From positions 1,984,001 through 2,048,000 of the forward strand of contig NZ_CP034539.1 of NCBI RefSeq assembly GCF_003963535.1: a stretch of DNA of 64,000 nucleotides, given 5' to 3'. This document shows, piece by piece, positions 46,663 to 55,243 of the stretch. The notes under the pieces are model-generated. The model saw only the letters and a program-made list of their open reading frames with translations, was not told where the DNA came from and ran no database searches. A program made the translations under genes and the position numbers. Source of the DNA: Streptomyces cyaneochromogenes (GTDB taxonomy: Bacteria > Actinomycetota > Actinomycetes > Streptomycetales > Streptomycetaceae). How positions within the stretch are numbered: position 1 is the first letter of the stretch; each line of letters starts with the position of its first letter.

Positions 46663-48029
46663 ATGCGTTCGAAGGAGCGGCGCAGCTCCCAGTCGGTCAC
46701 CGCGGCGTCGAAGGCGTCCAGCTCGACGCGCGCCATGTTGCGGTAGTGGGCGACCACCTCGTCGCCGAAGGCGGCCTTGGCGATCGGGCTGTTCTCCCAC
46801 AGCTCAGCGGCCTCGCGCAGCGTCGTGGGGACGTGCGCGAAGTCGGCGGCGTAGGCGTTGCCGGGGCAGGGCTCGGGCAGCTCCAGCTTGTGCTCGATGC
46901 CGTACAGGCCGGCCGCGACCAGTCCGGCCACGGCGAGGTGCGGGTTGACGTCGCCGCCGGGGAGCCGGTTCTCGAAGCGCATCGAGCGGCCGTGGCCGAC
47001 GACGCGCAGGGCACAGGTGCGGTTGTCGTGGCCCCAGGCGACGGCGGTCGGGGCGAAGGAGCCCGGCTGGAACCGCTTGTAGGAGTTGATGTTGGGGGCG
47101 TAGAGGAGGGAGAAGTCACGCAGGGCGGCGAGCTGTCCGGCGAGGAAGTGCCGCATGACCTCGGACATGCCGCCGGGGTCCTCGGCGGAGCCCGCCATGA
47201 CGTTGTTGCCGGCGGCGTCCGCGAGCGAGAGGTGGATATGGCAGGAGTTGCCCTCGCGCTCGTTGTACTTGGCCATGAAGGTGATCGAGACGCCCTCCTG
47301 GGCGGCGATCTCCTTGGTGCCGGTCTTGTAGACGGCGTGCTGGTCGCAGGTGACCAGGGCGTCGTCGTACTTGAAGGCGATCTCGTGCTGGCCGGGGTTG
47401 CACTCGCCCTTGGCGGACTCGACGGTGAGGCCGGCGCCCGCCATCTCGTTGCGGATTCGGCGCAGCAGGGGCTCGATGCGCCCGGTGCCGAGCACCGAGT
47501 AGTCGATGTTGTACTGGTTCGCCGGCGTCAGCCCCCGGTAGTTGGCATCCCAGGCCTGCTCGTAGGTGTCCTTGAAGACGATGAACTCCAGCTCGGTGCC
47601 GACGTTCGCCGTGTACCCGAGTTCGGCGAGGCGCTCCAGCTGGCGGCGCAGGATCTGGCGCGGGGCGGCCACCACCGGGGAGCCGTCGTTCCAGGCGAGG
47701 TCGGCGATCAGCATCGCGGTACCCGCGTTCCAGGGCACGCGGCGGAGCGTGGCCAGGTCCGGGTGCATGGCGAAGTCGCCGTAGCCGCGCTCCCAGGAGG
47801 ACATGGCGTAGCCGTCGACGGTGTTCATCTCGGTGTCGACGGCGAGGAGATAGTTGCAGCCCTCGGTGCCGTGGTGCAGGACCTCGTCGAGGAAGAAGCG
47901 GGCGGCGAACCGCTTGCCCTGGAGCCGCCCTTGCATATCGGGGAAGGCCAGGACGACAGTGTCGATCTCACCGCCTGCGACGAGGGCGTGCAGCTCCTCG
48001 ACGCTCAGCGGGGGTGTGCGGTCTGCCAC
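46659..48029 (-). CDS. glnA4: GlnA4-type gamma-glutamyl(ethanol)amide synthetase (glutamine synthetase I-like)
   Basis: 456 residues of the GS I fold: NVGTELEFIVFKD (metal Glu), AKGECNPGQHEIAFKY, SCHIHLSLAD, and ATP/glutamate residues in RVVGHGRSMRFENRLPGGDVNPHLA. The usual adenylylation Tyr motif (NLYDLP) is absent, and the sequence at that place reads ELPEPCPGNAY, so GlnE control is unlikely. Streptomyces GlnA4 has been reported to join ethanolamine to glutamate. Together with permease, SDR, aldehyde dehydrogenase and amidase-like genes here, that function fits better than glutamine synthesis. GTG 48029 has GGAGG 7 nt upstream. Confidence 0.88.
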   Translation of the reverse strand: MADRTPPLSVEELHALVAGGEIDTVVLAFPDMQGRLQGKRFAARFFLDEVLHHGTEGCNYLLAVDTEMNTVDGYAMSSWERGYGDFAMHPDLATLRRVPWNAGTAMLIADLAWNDGSPVVAAPRQILRRQLERLAELGYTANVGTELEFIVFKDTYEQAWDANYRGLTPANQYNIDYSVLGTGRIEPLLRRIRNEMAGAGLTVESAKGECNPGQHEIAFKYDDALVTCDQHAVYKTGTKEIAAQEGVSITFMAKYNEREGNSCHIHLSLADAAGNNVMAGSAEDPGGMSEVMRHFLAGQLAALRDFSLLYAPNINSYKRFQPGSFAPTAVAWGHDNRTCALRVVGHGRSMRFENRLPGGDVNPHLAVAGLVAAGLYGIEHKLELPEPCPGNAYAADFAHVPTTLREAAELWENSPIAKAAFGDEVVAHYRNMARVELDAFDAAVTDWELRRSFERM

Positions 48030-48072
48030 GGGAGAGCCTCCATTCGGCTTACTTCGGTCAGCCGGGAGCCAT

Positions 48073-48095
48073 AAGGTATTGCGCAGGACCATTGA
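48073..48095. promoter_or_regulatory. Shared operator site 1: AAGGTAT-N9-CCATTGA
   Basis: AAGGTAT (48073-48079) and CCATTGA (48089-48095) are separated by 9 nt in the 87-nt divergent region between the GlnA4-type gene and its GntR regulator. The identical pair with the same spacing recurs at 48945-48967. Confidence 0.65.
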
Positions 48096-48116
48096 TTGGG
48101 AAGGGGGTCGGGCCAC

Positions 48117-48866
48117 ATGTCGCAGGCGGACACGGAGCTCGGGGCGCCCGGGGCCGACGACGACCGGCTGACGTCGGTGCTGCGGCCGGTGCGGGCCGGC
48201 AACGGCTTCGAGGAGGCTCTGGAGCAGATCCTGCAGGTCGTCCGGCTCGGTCTGGTGCCGGGCGGCGAGCGGCTGCCGGCGGAGCGGGAGCTGGCCGACC
48301 GGCTGGGGATCAGCCGGGTGACACTGCGCGAGGTGCTGAAGGTCCTGCAGGACCAGGGCCTGGTCGAGTCGCGGCGCGGGCGCTACGGCGGAACGTTCGT
48401 CCTGCCGCGCCCCGAGACGCCCGGCGAGGAGGAGTTGCGCCGCCGCCTGAAGGACGTCGACGTCGAGGACACACTGCGCTTCCGCGAGGTGCTGGAGGTG
48501 GGCGCGGCCGGGCTGTGCGCGGCGCACGGGCTGGACGAGGAGCAGGCCGACCGGCTCCGCGAGGCCCTGGTGCGCACGCACGACGCCCCGCTCGCCGAGT
48601 ACCGCCGCCTGGACACCCTGCTGCACCTGACGCTCGCCGAACTGTCCGGCTCCCCCACGCTCACGGCCCAGTACGCGGCGGTACGCGCCACGGTCAACGA
48701 CCTCCTCGACTGCATCCCGCTCCTCGTCCGCAACCTGGAGCACTCCCAGCGCCAGCACGCCGCCCTGGTGGAGGCCGTGATCGAGGGCAACGCCGAGTGC
48801 GCGCGGGAGATCATGCGCGAGCACTGCGGGGGTACGGCGGCACTGCTGCGGGGCTTCCTGGGCTGA
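48117..48866 (+). CDS. FadR-subfamily GntR transcriptional regulator
   Basis: 249 residues. An N-terminal winged helix (LGLVPGGERLPAERELADRL, ISRVTLREVLKVLQDQGLVE) is followed by an all-helical FCD effector domain (LRFREVLEVGAAGLCAAHGL, YRRLDTLLHLTLAELSG, HAALVEAVIEGNAECAREIM). The Asp and His positions typical of metal-binding FCD domains are partly visible. ATG 48117 (MSQADTEL) is preferred; a TTG seven codons upstream is possible. Divergent from the GlnA4-type operon and upstream of the permease, it is the obvious local regulator. Confidence 0.9.
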   Translation: MSQADTELGAPGADDDRLTSVLRPVRAGNGFEEALEQILQVVRLGLVPGGERLPAERELADRLGISRVTLREVLKVLQDQGLVESRRGRYGGTFVLPRPETPGEEELRRRLKDVDVEDTLRFREVLEVGAAGLCAAHGLDEEQADRLREALVRTHDAPLAEYRRLDTLLHLTLAELSGSPTLTAQYAAVRATVNDLLDCIPLLVRNLEHSQRQHAALVEAVIEGNAECAREIMREHCGGTAALLRGFLG

Positions 48867-48944
48867 GCCGTGCCGCCTGCGGGCGAGCCAAGGATTTACG
48901 GGCGATTAACGCAGGGGTATTGCCTTCTCACGCCGACGACCGCA

Positions 48945-48967
48945 AAGGTATGGATCCATTCCATTGA
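48945..48967. promoter_or_regulatory. Shared operator site 2: AAGGTAT-N9-CCATTGA
   Basis: AAGGTAT (48945-48951) and CCATTGA (48961-48967), 68 nt before the permease start, are identical in both halves and spacing to site 1. A further GGTATTGC at 48916-48923 matches 48075-48082. Confidence 0.65.
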
Positions 48968-49035
48968 GCCGGAGCTCGGTCGACCCCACCGCGCCCGGAA
49001 ATGCCCGGCGTCCACCGCATGTGGGGAGTTGGCCC

Positions 49036-50478
<1,443 letters not shown>

Positions 50479-50508
50479 ACGTTCGACTGTGAGTGTGAGG
50501 GAGTTGAA

Positions 50509-51198
50509 GTGGCCAGGCCGCTGATCGGGGTCACCACCTATCTGGAGTCCGGTGCGCGCTGGGGGGTGTGGGAGCTGGACGCGGCACTGCTGCCAGTCGG
50601 CTATCCGCGGCTCGTGCAGCGGGCGGGCGGCCTGGCCGCGATGCTCCCGCCGGACGACCCTTCTCTCGCCGCGGCTGCCGTGGCCCGGCTGGACGGGCTG
50701 GTCATCGCGGGCGGGCCCGACGTGGAGCCGGTCCGCTACGGCGCCGAGCGCGAGCCGCGGACCGGGCCACCGACGCGGGAGCGGGACGCGTGGGAGCTGG
50801 CGCTGATCGACGCGGCGCTGGCAGCGGGGCTGCCCCTGCTCGGCATCTGCCGGGGCATGCAGCTGCTGAACGTCGCCCTCGGCGGCACGCTCGTCCAGCA
50901 CATCGACGGGCACGCGGAGGTCGTGGGCGTCTTCGGCAGCCACACCGTGAAGCCGGTGCCGGGGAGTCTGTACGCCGGTGTCGTGCCGGAGGAGACCTCC
51001 GTGCCGACGTATCACCACCAGGCCGTGGACCGCCTCGGCGAGGGTCTCGTCGCGTCGGCGTACGCGGCGGACGGGACGGTGGAGGCGGTGGAACTGACGT
51101 CGGCCGGGGGGTGGGTGTTGGGGGTGCAGTGGCATCCGGAGATGGGGGAGGACGTGCGGGTGATGCGGGGGTTGGTGCGGGCTGCCGCCGGCGGCTGA
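50509..51198 (+). CDS. Class I glutamine amidotransferase-like gamma-glutamyl hydrolase (peptidase C26, PuuD-like)
   Basis: 229 residues. The catalytic triad is visible: C114 in LLGICRGMQLLNV, H209 and E211 in GVQWHPEMGE. VIAGGPDVEPVRYG and SHTVKPVPGS fit gamma-glutamyl-GABA hydrolase. In the proposed route it would cleave gamma-glutamylglycine to glutamate and glycine, closing the cycle begun by the GlnA4-type ligase. GTG 50509 follows GAGGGAG. It is the last gene of the permease transcript; a long inverted repeat follows. Confidence 0.9.
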   Translation: MARPLIGVTTYLESGARWGVWELDAALLPVGYPRLVQRAGGLAAMLPPDDPSLAAAAVARLDGLVIAGGPDVEPVRYGAEREPRTGPPTRERDAWELALIDAALAAGLPLLGICRGMQLLNVALGGTLVQHIDGHAEVVGVFGSHTVKPVPGSLYAGVVPEETSVPTYHHQAVDRLGEGLVASAYAADGTVEAVELTSAGGWVLGVQWHPEMGEDVRVMRGLVRAAAGG

Positions 51199-51208
51199 CG
51201 GGGTATCT

Positions 51209-51391
51209 CGCCCCCGCCGCCCCTACCCTTCCCGTCCCTGGGGGCTGCCGCCCCCAGACCCCCGCTTCGGCCCTGAACGGGCCTCGTCCTCAAACGCCGG
51301 ACGGGCTGAAAAACCAGCCCCTCCGGCGTTTGAGGAGCGGGGTCTGGGGCGGAGCCCCAGAAGGACGGGAAGGGTAGGGGCGGCGGGGGCG
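51209..51391. repeat. Long composite inverted repeat (183 bp), Streptomyces intergenic type
   Basis: Outer arms 51209-51237 and 51363-51391 are 29-bp perfect complements. Inner arms CCTCAAACGCCGGA (51288-51301) and TCCGGCGTTTGAGG (51322-51335) are perfect. Between them, CTGGGGGC-type and GTCTGGGGCGG segments pair imperfectly. It fills the gap between convergent genes and should act as a strong bidirectional terminator. Confidence 0.85.
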
Positions 51392-51395
51392 AAAA

Positions 51396-52319
51396 CTACC
51401 CCCGCGTCAGCGACAGCAGGTCCCGCGCCGGCCCCACCGGCCGGTGGCCCATCGGCCACACCGCCCGGAGGTCGCGGGCCAGGGAGACGTCGGCCAGCGG
51501 GATGCGAACCAGCCGCCGCATCGACAGCTCCTCCCCCACGGCCAACTCGCTCAGCACCGCCGGCCCCGCCCCACTCACCGCGGCCGCCTTCACCGCCGTC
51601 GTCGAGGACAGCTCGATCAGCGGCCGGGCCAGCCCGCCCAGCGCCGCGTCGAGGACCTGACGCGTACCCGACCCCTTCTCCCGGAGGATCAACGGCGTCG
51701 CCGCCAGCTCCGACGCCTCCAGCGCCCGCCGCCGACGCGACCAGACATGCCCTGGCGCCGTCACCACGATCAGGCTGTCGTGGGCGATGACGACCGAGTC
51801 CAACCCCGTCGGGACCGACAGCCCCTCCACGAACCCCAGGTCCGCCTCGTCCGCGAGCAACCGCTCCGCCACGGCCGCCGAGTTCCCGGCGAGCAGCGAC
51901 ACCGCCGTGTCCGGCCGCTGGGCGCGCAGCGCGAGCAGCCAGCCCGGCAGCAGGTACTCCGCGATCGTCATGCTCGCCGCCACCCGCAGCCGCGAGTCCC
52001 GCCGGTCCCGCAACGCCTGCGCCCCGACGTCGAAGGCCTCCGCCGCCTCCACCACGCGCCGCGCCCAGTCCGTCACCAGCGCCCCGGCGTCCGTGAGCCG
52101 GGAGCCTCGCGGTGACCGGTCGACCAGCGCCACGCCGAGCTGGCGTTCCATCGACCGGATCCGGCTGCTCGCCGCCGGCTGGGTGATCCCCAGCTCACGG
52201 CCCGCCCCGCCGAGACTGCCGAGCCGCGCCACCGCCAGCAACAGCTCCAACGCGCCGAGATCCGGAACGCGATGCGCCAGGGATCCCGCGCGAAACCGCC
52301 CCTCCGCCGCCTCTGTCAT
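51396..52319 (-). CDS. LysR family transcriptional regulator
   Basis: 307 residues. The N-terminal helix-turn-helix (LELLLAVARLGSLGGAGREL, ITQPAASSRIRSMERQLGV) is typical LysR. The C-terminal substrate-binding domain begins with RLRVAASMTIAEYLLPGWL and includes ADLGFVEGLSVP. The CysB/CbbR-like IAEYLLP pattern is frequent in regulators next to TehA/TDT-type exporters. The divergent neighbour is such a transporter, so that gene is the probable target. The start is ATG 52319, 70 nt from the transporter start. Confidence 0.92.
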   Translation of the reverse strand: MTEAAEGRFRAGSLAHRVPDLGALELLLAVARLGSLGGAGRELGITQPAASSRIRSMERQLGVALVDRSPRGSRLTDAGALVTDWARRVVEAAEAFDVGAQALRDRRDSRLRVAASMTIAEYLLPGWLLALRAQRPDTAVSLLAGNSAAVAERLLADEADLGFVEGLSVPTGLDSVVIAHDSLIVVTAPGHVWSRRRRALEASELAATPLILREKGSGTRQVLDAALGGLARPLIELSSTTAVKAAAVSGAGPAVLSELAVGEELSMRRLVRIPLADVSLARDLRAVWPMGHRPVGPARDLLSLTRG

Positions 52320-52389
52320 AAGGCCAGTTTATGTGCCCATAGAGGCAAACTCCCTGGTGGGAGACGAAGACCGGAGCAACGCTGAGCGC

Positions 52390-53514
52390 ATGGTCACCGC
52401 CGTCCGTCACCTCGGACCCAACTGGTACGCCTCCGTCATGGGCACCGCCGCCGTCGCCACCGCCGGAGCCGCGCTGCCGCTTCAGCTCCCCGGCCTGCGC
52501 ACGACCTGCGCAGCCGTCTGGGCGCTCTCCCTCGTCCTGCTCGTCACCCTGCTCGCCGCCCGCGCCCTGCACTGGACCCACCACCGCGACCAGGCCCGCG
52601 CCCACCTCCTCGACCCGGCCACGGCGCCCTTCTACGGCTGCCTGGCGATGGCCCTGCTCGCCGTCGGGGGCGGTGCCGTCACCGTCGGCCGGGACTGGAT
52701 CGGGACCGGGGCGGCGGTCGCGCTCGACGCGGTGCTGTTCGGCGCCGGTACGGTCGTCGGGCTGGCGGCCGCCGTCGCCGTCCCGTACCTCATGGCCGTA
52801 CGCCATCGGATCGAGCCGTCGCAGGCCACGCCCGTATGGCTGTTGCCGCTCGTGGCGCCGATGGTGTCGGCCGCGCTCGGGCCGCTGCTGGTGCCGCATC
52901 TGCCGCCGGGGCAGGCCCGGGAGACGATGCTGCTCGCCTGCTTCGCGCTGTTCGGGCTCAGTCTGCTCGCCACCCTGCTCATGCTGCCGCTGGTCTTCGC
53001 CCGGCTGATCACCGGCGGCCCGCTGCCCCTCGCTCTCACGCCGACCCTGTTCCTGGTGCTGGGGCCGCTCGGGCAGTCCACCACCGCCGTCGGCAGCTTC
53101 GCGGACGTCGCGCCGGGCGTCGTCCCGGGCCCCTACAGCGGGGGCTTCGGCGTGCTCGCCGTCCTCTACGGCGTGCCCGTCATGGGCTTCGCCCTCCTGT
53201 GGTCCGGGCTCGCCACCGCCCATGTCCTGCGCGCCCGGCGGCACGGCATGGGGTTCGCGATGACCTGGTGGGCGTTCACCTTCCCGGTGGGCACGTGCGT
53301 CACCGGCGCCGCCGCACTGGGCCGGCACACCGGGCTGGTGGTCTACGACGGGCTCGCCGTCGGGTTGTACGTCGTGCTCGTCGGCGCCTGGGCCGTCGCC
53401 GCCGTGTGCACCGCACGCGGTCTGCTCAGCGGTGCGCTGCTCGCAGCGCCTCGGCCAGCACGCGCGGTGCCTCTGCCAGCGACGGGCCGTACCACGTCAG
53501 GTGCCGTCCGCTGA
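52390..53514 (+). CDS. TDT family transporter (TehA/Mae1/SLAC1-like)
   Basis: 374 residues, about ten membrane helices: HLGPNWYASVMGTAAVATAG (family start), DPATAPFYGCLAMALLAVG, FGLSLLATLLMLPLVFARL, TLFLVLGPLGQSTTAVGSF with the central-pore Phe-Gly features, and a late FAMTWWAFTFPVGTC. Members export tellurite, sulfite or dicarboxylates. The start is uncertain: ATG 52390, or a GTG 11 codons upstream. The last 89 nt overlap the convergent metal-receptor gene, and that tail is Pro/Arg-rich and unlike the rest, suggesting loss of an original stop. Confidence 0.88.
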   Translation: MVTAVRHLGPNWYASVMGTAAVATAGAALPLQLPGLRTTCAAVWALSLVLLVTLLAARALHWTHHRDQARAHLLDPATAPFYGCLAMALLAVGGGAVTVGRDWIGTGAAVALDAVLFGAGTVVGLAAAVAVPYLMAVRHRIEPSQATPVWLLPLVAPMVSAALGPLLVPHLPPGQARETMLLACFALFGLSLLATLLMLPLVFARLITGGPLPLALTPTLFLVLGPLGQSTTAVGSFADVAPGVVPGPYSGGFGVLAVLYGVPVMGFALLWSGLATAHVLRARRHGMGFAMTWWAFTFPVGTCVTGAAALGRHTGLVVYDGLAVGLYVVLVGAWAVAAVCTARGLLSGALLAAPRPARAVPLPATGRTTSGAVR

Positions 53515-54145
53515 CCAGCGCGCAGGGCAGTCCGGGGAAGGCCTCCGGGCCGTCGTCGGCAGTGAAGCGGTAGGGCTCGTCCGGGAGGACGACGACGTCC
53601 GGGGCCGCCGCCCGCAGGTCGTCCAGGGGGACGCGCGGGTAGCGGTCCTCGTGCGTGGCGTACAGGTGGTCCACGCCGAGGCGGGCCAGGACGTCGCCGG
53701 CGAAGGTGTCGCGGCCCAGCACCATCCAGGGCCGCCGCCAGATCGGGACCACCGCCGTCGTACGGCGCTGCGGGGGCGGCAGGGACGACCACGCCTGCTC
53801 CGCCTCGTCCAGCCACCGCGGACGTGCCGTCACCCCGCAGGCGGCCAGCACGCGGGCCAGCTCCCGCAAGGCCTGCGGCACGTCCCGCACCTCGGTCACC
53901 AGGACCTCGACGCCGGCCGCGCGGAGGGCGGCGAGGTCGGGCTCGCGGTTCTCCTCCTCGTTGGCGATCACCAGGTCGGGGGCGAGGTCGATGACGCGGT
54001 CGGCCTTGGGGTTCTTGGTGCCGCCCACGCGGGTGACGTCCAGGCCGGCGGGATGGCCGCACCAGTCCGTGGCGCCGACGAGGACGCCTGGGGCCGACAC
54101 GGCCACGGCCTCCGTCAGGGACGGCACCAGGGAGACGACGCGCAT
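53426..54145 (-). CDS. BtuF-like helical-backbone metal receptor, cytosolic
   Basis: 239 residues with a type III periplasmic-binding fold: RVVSLVPSLTEAV, LVGATDWCGHPAG, DLAPDLVIANEEENREPDL and VVVLPDEPYRFTADDG. Homologues in ABC systems bind cobalamin or haem/ferric siderophores outside the membrane. Here the protein begins directly at MRVVSLVPSL with no signal peptide or lipobox, and no ABC genes are adjacent. It may act inside the cell as a binding or sensing protein. The ATG overlaps the XRE-cupin stop by one base (TGATG), so the two are coupled. Confidence 0.85.
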   Translation of the reverse strand: MRVVSLVPSLTEAVAVSAPGVLVGATDWCGHPAGLDVTRVGGTKNPKADRVIDLAPDLVIANEEENREPDLAALRAAGVEVLVTEVRDVPQALRELARVLAACGVTARPRWLDEAEQAWSSLPPPQRRTTAVVPIWRRPWMVLGRDTFAGDVLARLGVDHLYATHEDRYPRVPLDDLRAAAPDVVVLPDEPYRFTADDGPEAFPGLPCALVSGRHLTWYGPSLAEAPRVLAEALRAAHR

Positions 54146-54714
54146 CAGCGCCCCGGCCGGTCCCGGACCGCCTCGATGTGCTCCGCCACCGCGACGACGA
54201 CCACACGCGTGTCCGGCACGGTCGCCCGCCAGCGGTGGCGCACCCCGCCGGTGAGGTACAGGGTGTCGCCGCGGCCCAGGCGATAGGCGCGGCCCTCCGC
54301 CTCGATCTCCACGGCGCCGTCGGCGACGTACATCAACTGGTCGTTGCGGTACTGGAATTCGCGGCCCGCCTCATGGTCCCCGGTGAACTCCGAGGCGTGC
54401 ATCTGATGGTGACCGCGCACCAGCGACCGCACCCGTGGTTCCGGCGCGAGTTCGGTGGCGTCGGCCCGGACGACGTCGACGCTGCACGCCGGGTCGGCGG
54501 CGGCGAGAAGCTCGACGGCGGTCGTACGCAATGCGTCGGCGACCTTCTCGAGGGAGCTTCTGCTGGGGCGTGCCCGGTCGTTCTCGACCTGGCTCAGGAA
54601 GGGCACGGACAGGCCGCTGCGCTCGGCCACGACGGCGAGGGTGAGGTCCAGTGCGCGGCGTCGCCGCCGCACGGCCGCGCCCACCCGAAGGGTCTGTTCT
54701 TTGTGGTCGCCCAT
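54145..54714 (-). CDS. XRE-family regulator with C-terminal cupin domain
   Basis: 189 residues. The helix-turn-helix (LDLTLAVVAERSGLSVPFLS, QVENDRARPSRSSLEKVADA) precedes a cupin sensor (HHQMHASEFTGDHEAG, YVADGAVEIEAEG, RGDTLYLTGGVRHRW). These regulators commonly sense small metabolites. The cupin carries several His, so a metal site is possible. ATG 54714 has GGAGGGAG upstream. It leads a two-gene operon with the BtuF-like protein; promoter TGAAAC-17-TAGGGT lies 80-110 nt upstream. Confidence 0.9.
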   Translation of the reverse strand: MGDHKEQTLRVGAAVRRRRRALDLTLAVVAERSGLSVPFLSQVENDRARPSRSSLEKVADALRTTAVELLAAADPACSVDVVRADATELAPEPRVRSLVRGHHQMHASEFTGDHEAGREFQYRNDQLMYVADGAVEIEAEGRAYRLGRGDTLYLTGGVRHRWRATVPDTRVVVVAVAEHIEAVRDRPGR

Positions 54715-54795
54715 CGCTCCGGCTCCCTCCTTCGCTCGTCGGTCCACTGTCCTCGCGCCCGCTGCCCGGCGCACACCTTCTGTTGAGTTCCTTGC

Positions 54796-54824
54796 ACCCT
54801 ACGCATGTTCGGCAAACCGTTTCA
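54796..54824 (-). promoter_or_regulatory. Candidate promoter of the XRE-cupin operon
   Basis: On the minus strand TGAAAC (54819-54824) and TAGGGT (54796-54801) are separated by 17 nt, a reasonable HrdB-type pair. Confidence 0.55.
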
Positions 54825-55164
54825 TGCGCCCGTCACATCGACGACACGTCGGGGGGAGTACGACCCATCGGTTCGCGCCAGCGGATCGGCACCCCCACTG
54901 CGCCGTGTACCCCCATGCCACCCCTGACTCCCGCTCAGCACAAGAGAACCGGTGTCGCGTTCAATGCTCCGGGGTCCGTCGGTGTTCCCTCTCCCCCTGC
55001 GGTGGGACCGCCTGGTCACGGCGTCGTCCCGGGCTCCGTGCCGGAGCGTTAAGTCGAGGCCGGCCGCGGGGAGTTGGCGCGGCCCAGTTCAGGTGGTGGG
55101 GTAGCGCTGCGTGGTTGGCCGGATCCTTCTCGTAGGCATGCCGTAGGACTATGCGGACATGCCG
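54825..55164. other. 340-nt intergenic region without a supported gene
   Basis: It lies between the XRE-cupin promoter and the Opu terminator. A 45-codon frame (54915-55052) exists but has weak GC3 bias and no ribosome binding site. I see no repeat, RNA gene or operator that I can support. Confidence 0.5.
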
Positions 55165-55220
55165 CGAGGGGTGGGCCAGCCGTACGTGAGGGGAATACGT
55201 ACGGCGTGACCCACCCCTCG
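55165..55220. terminator. Large two-tier hairpin after the betaine transporter operon
   Basis: CGAGGGGTGGG (55165-55175) pairs with 55210-55220, and inside it GCCGTACGT (55179-55187) pairs with ACGTACGGC (55197-55205). It starts 24 nt past the Opu permease stop. Confidence 0.75.
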
Positions 55221-55243
55221 GGCGGCGGTCCGGGCCCGTCAGG

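Noticed and set aside
54915..55052. 45-codon open frame starting MPPLTPAQHKR
   Set aside because: Third-position GC is low compared with real genes here, there is no ribosome binding site, and I do not recognise the sequence.
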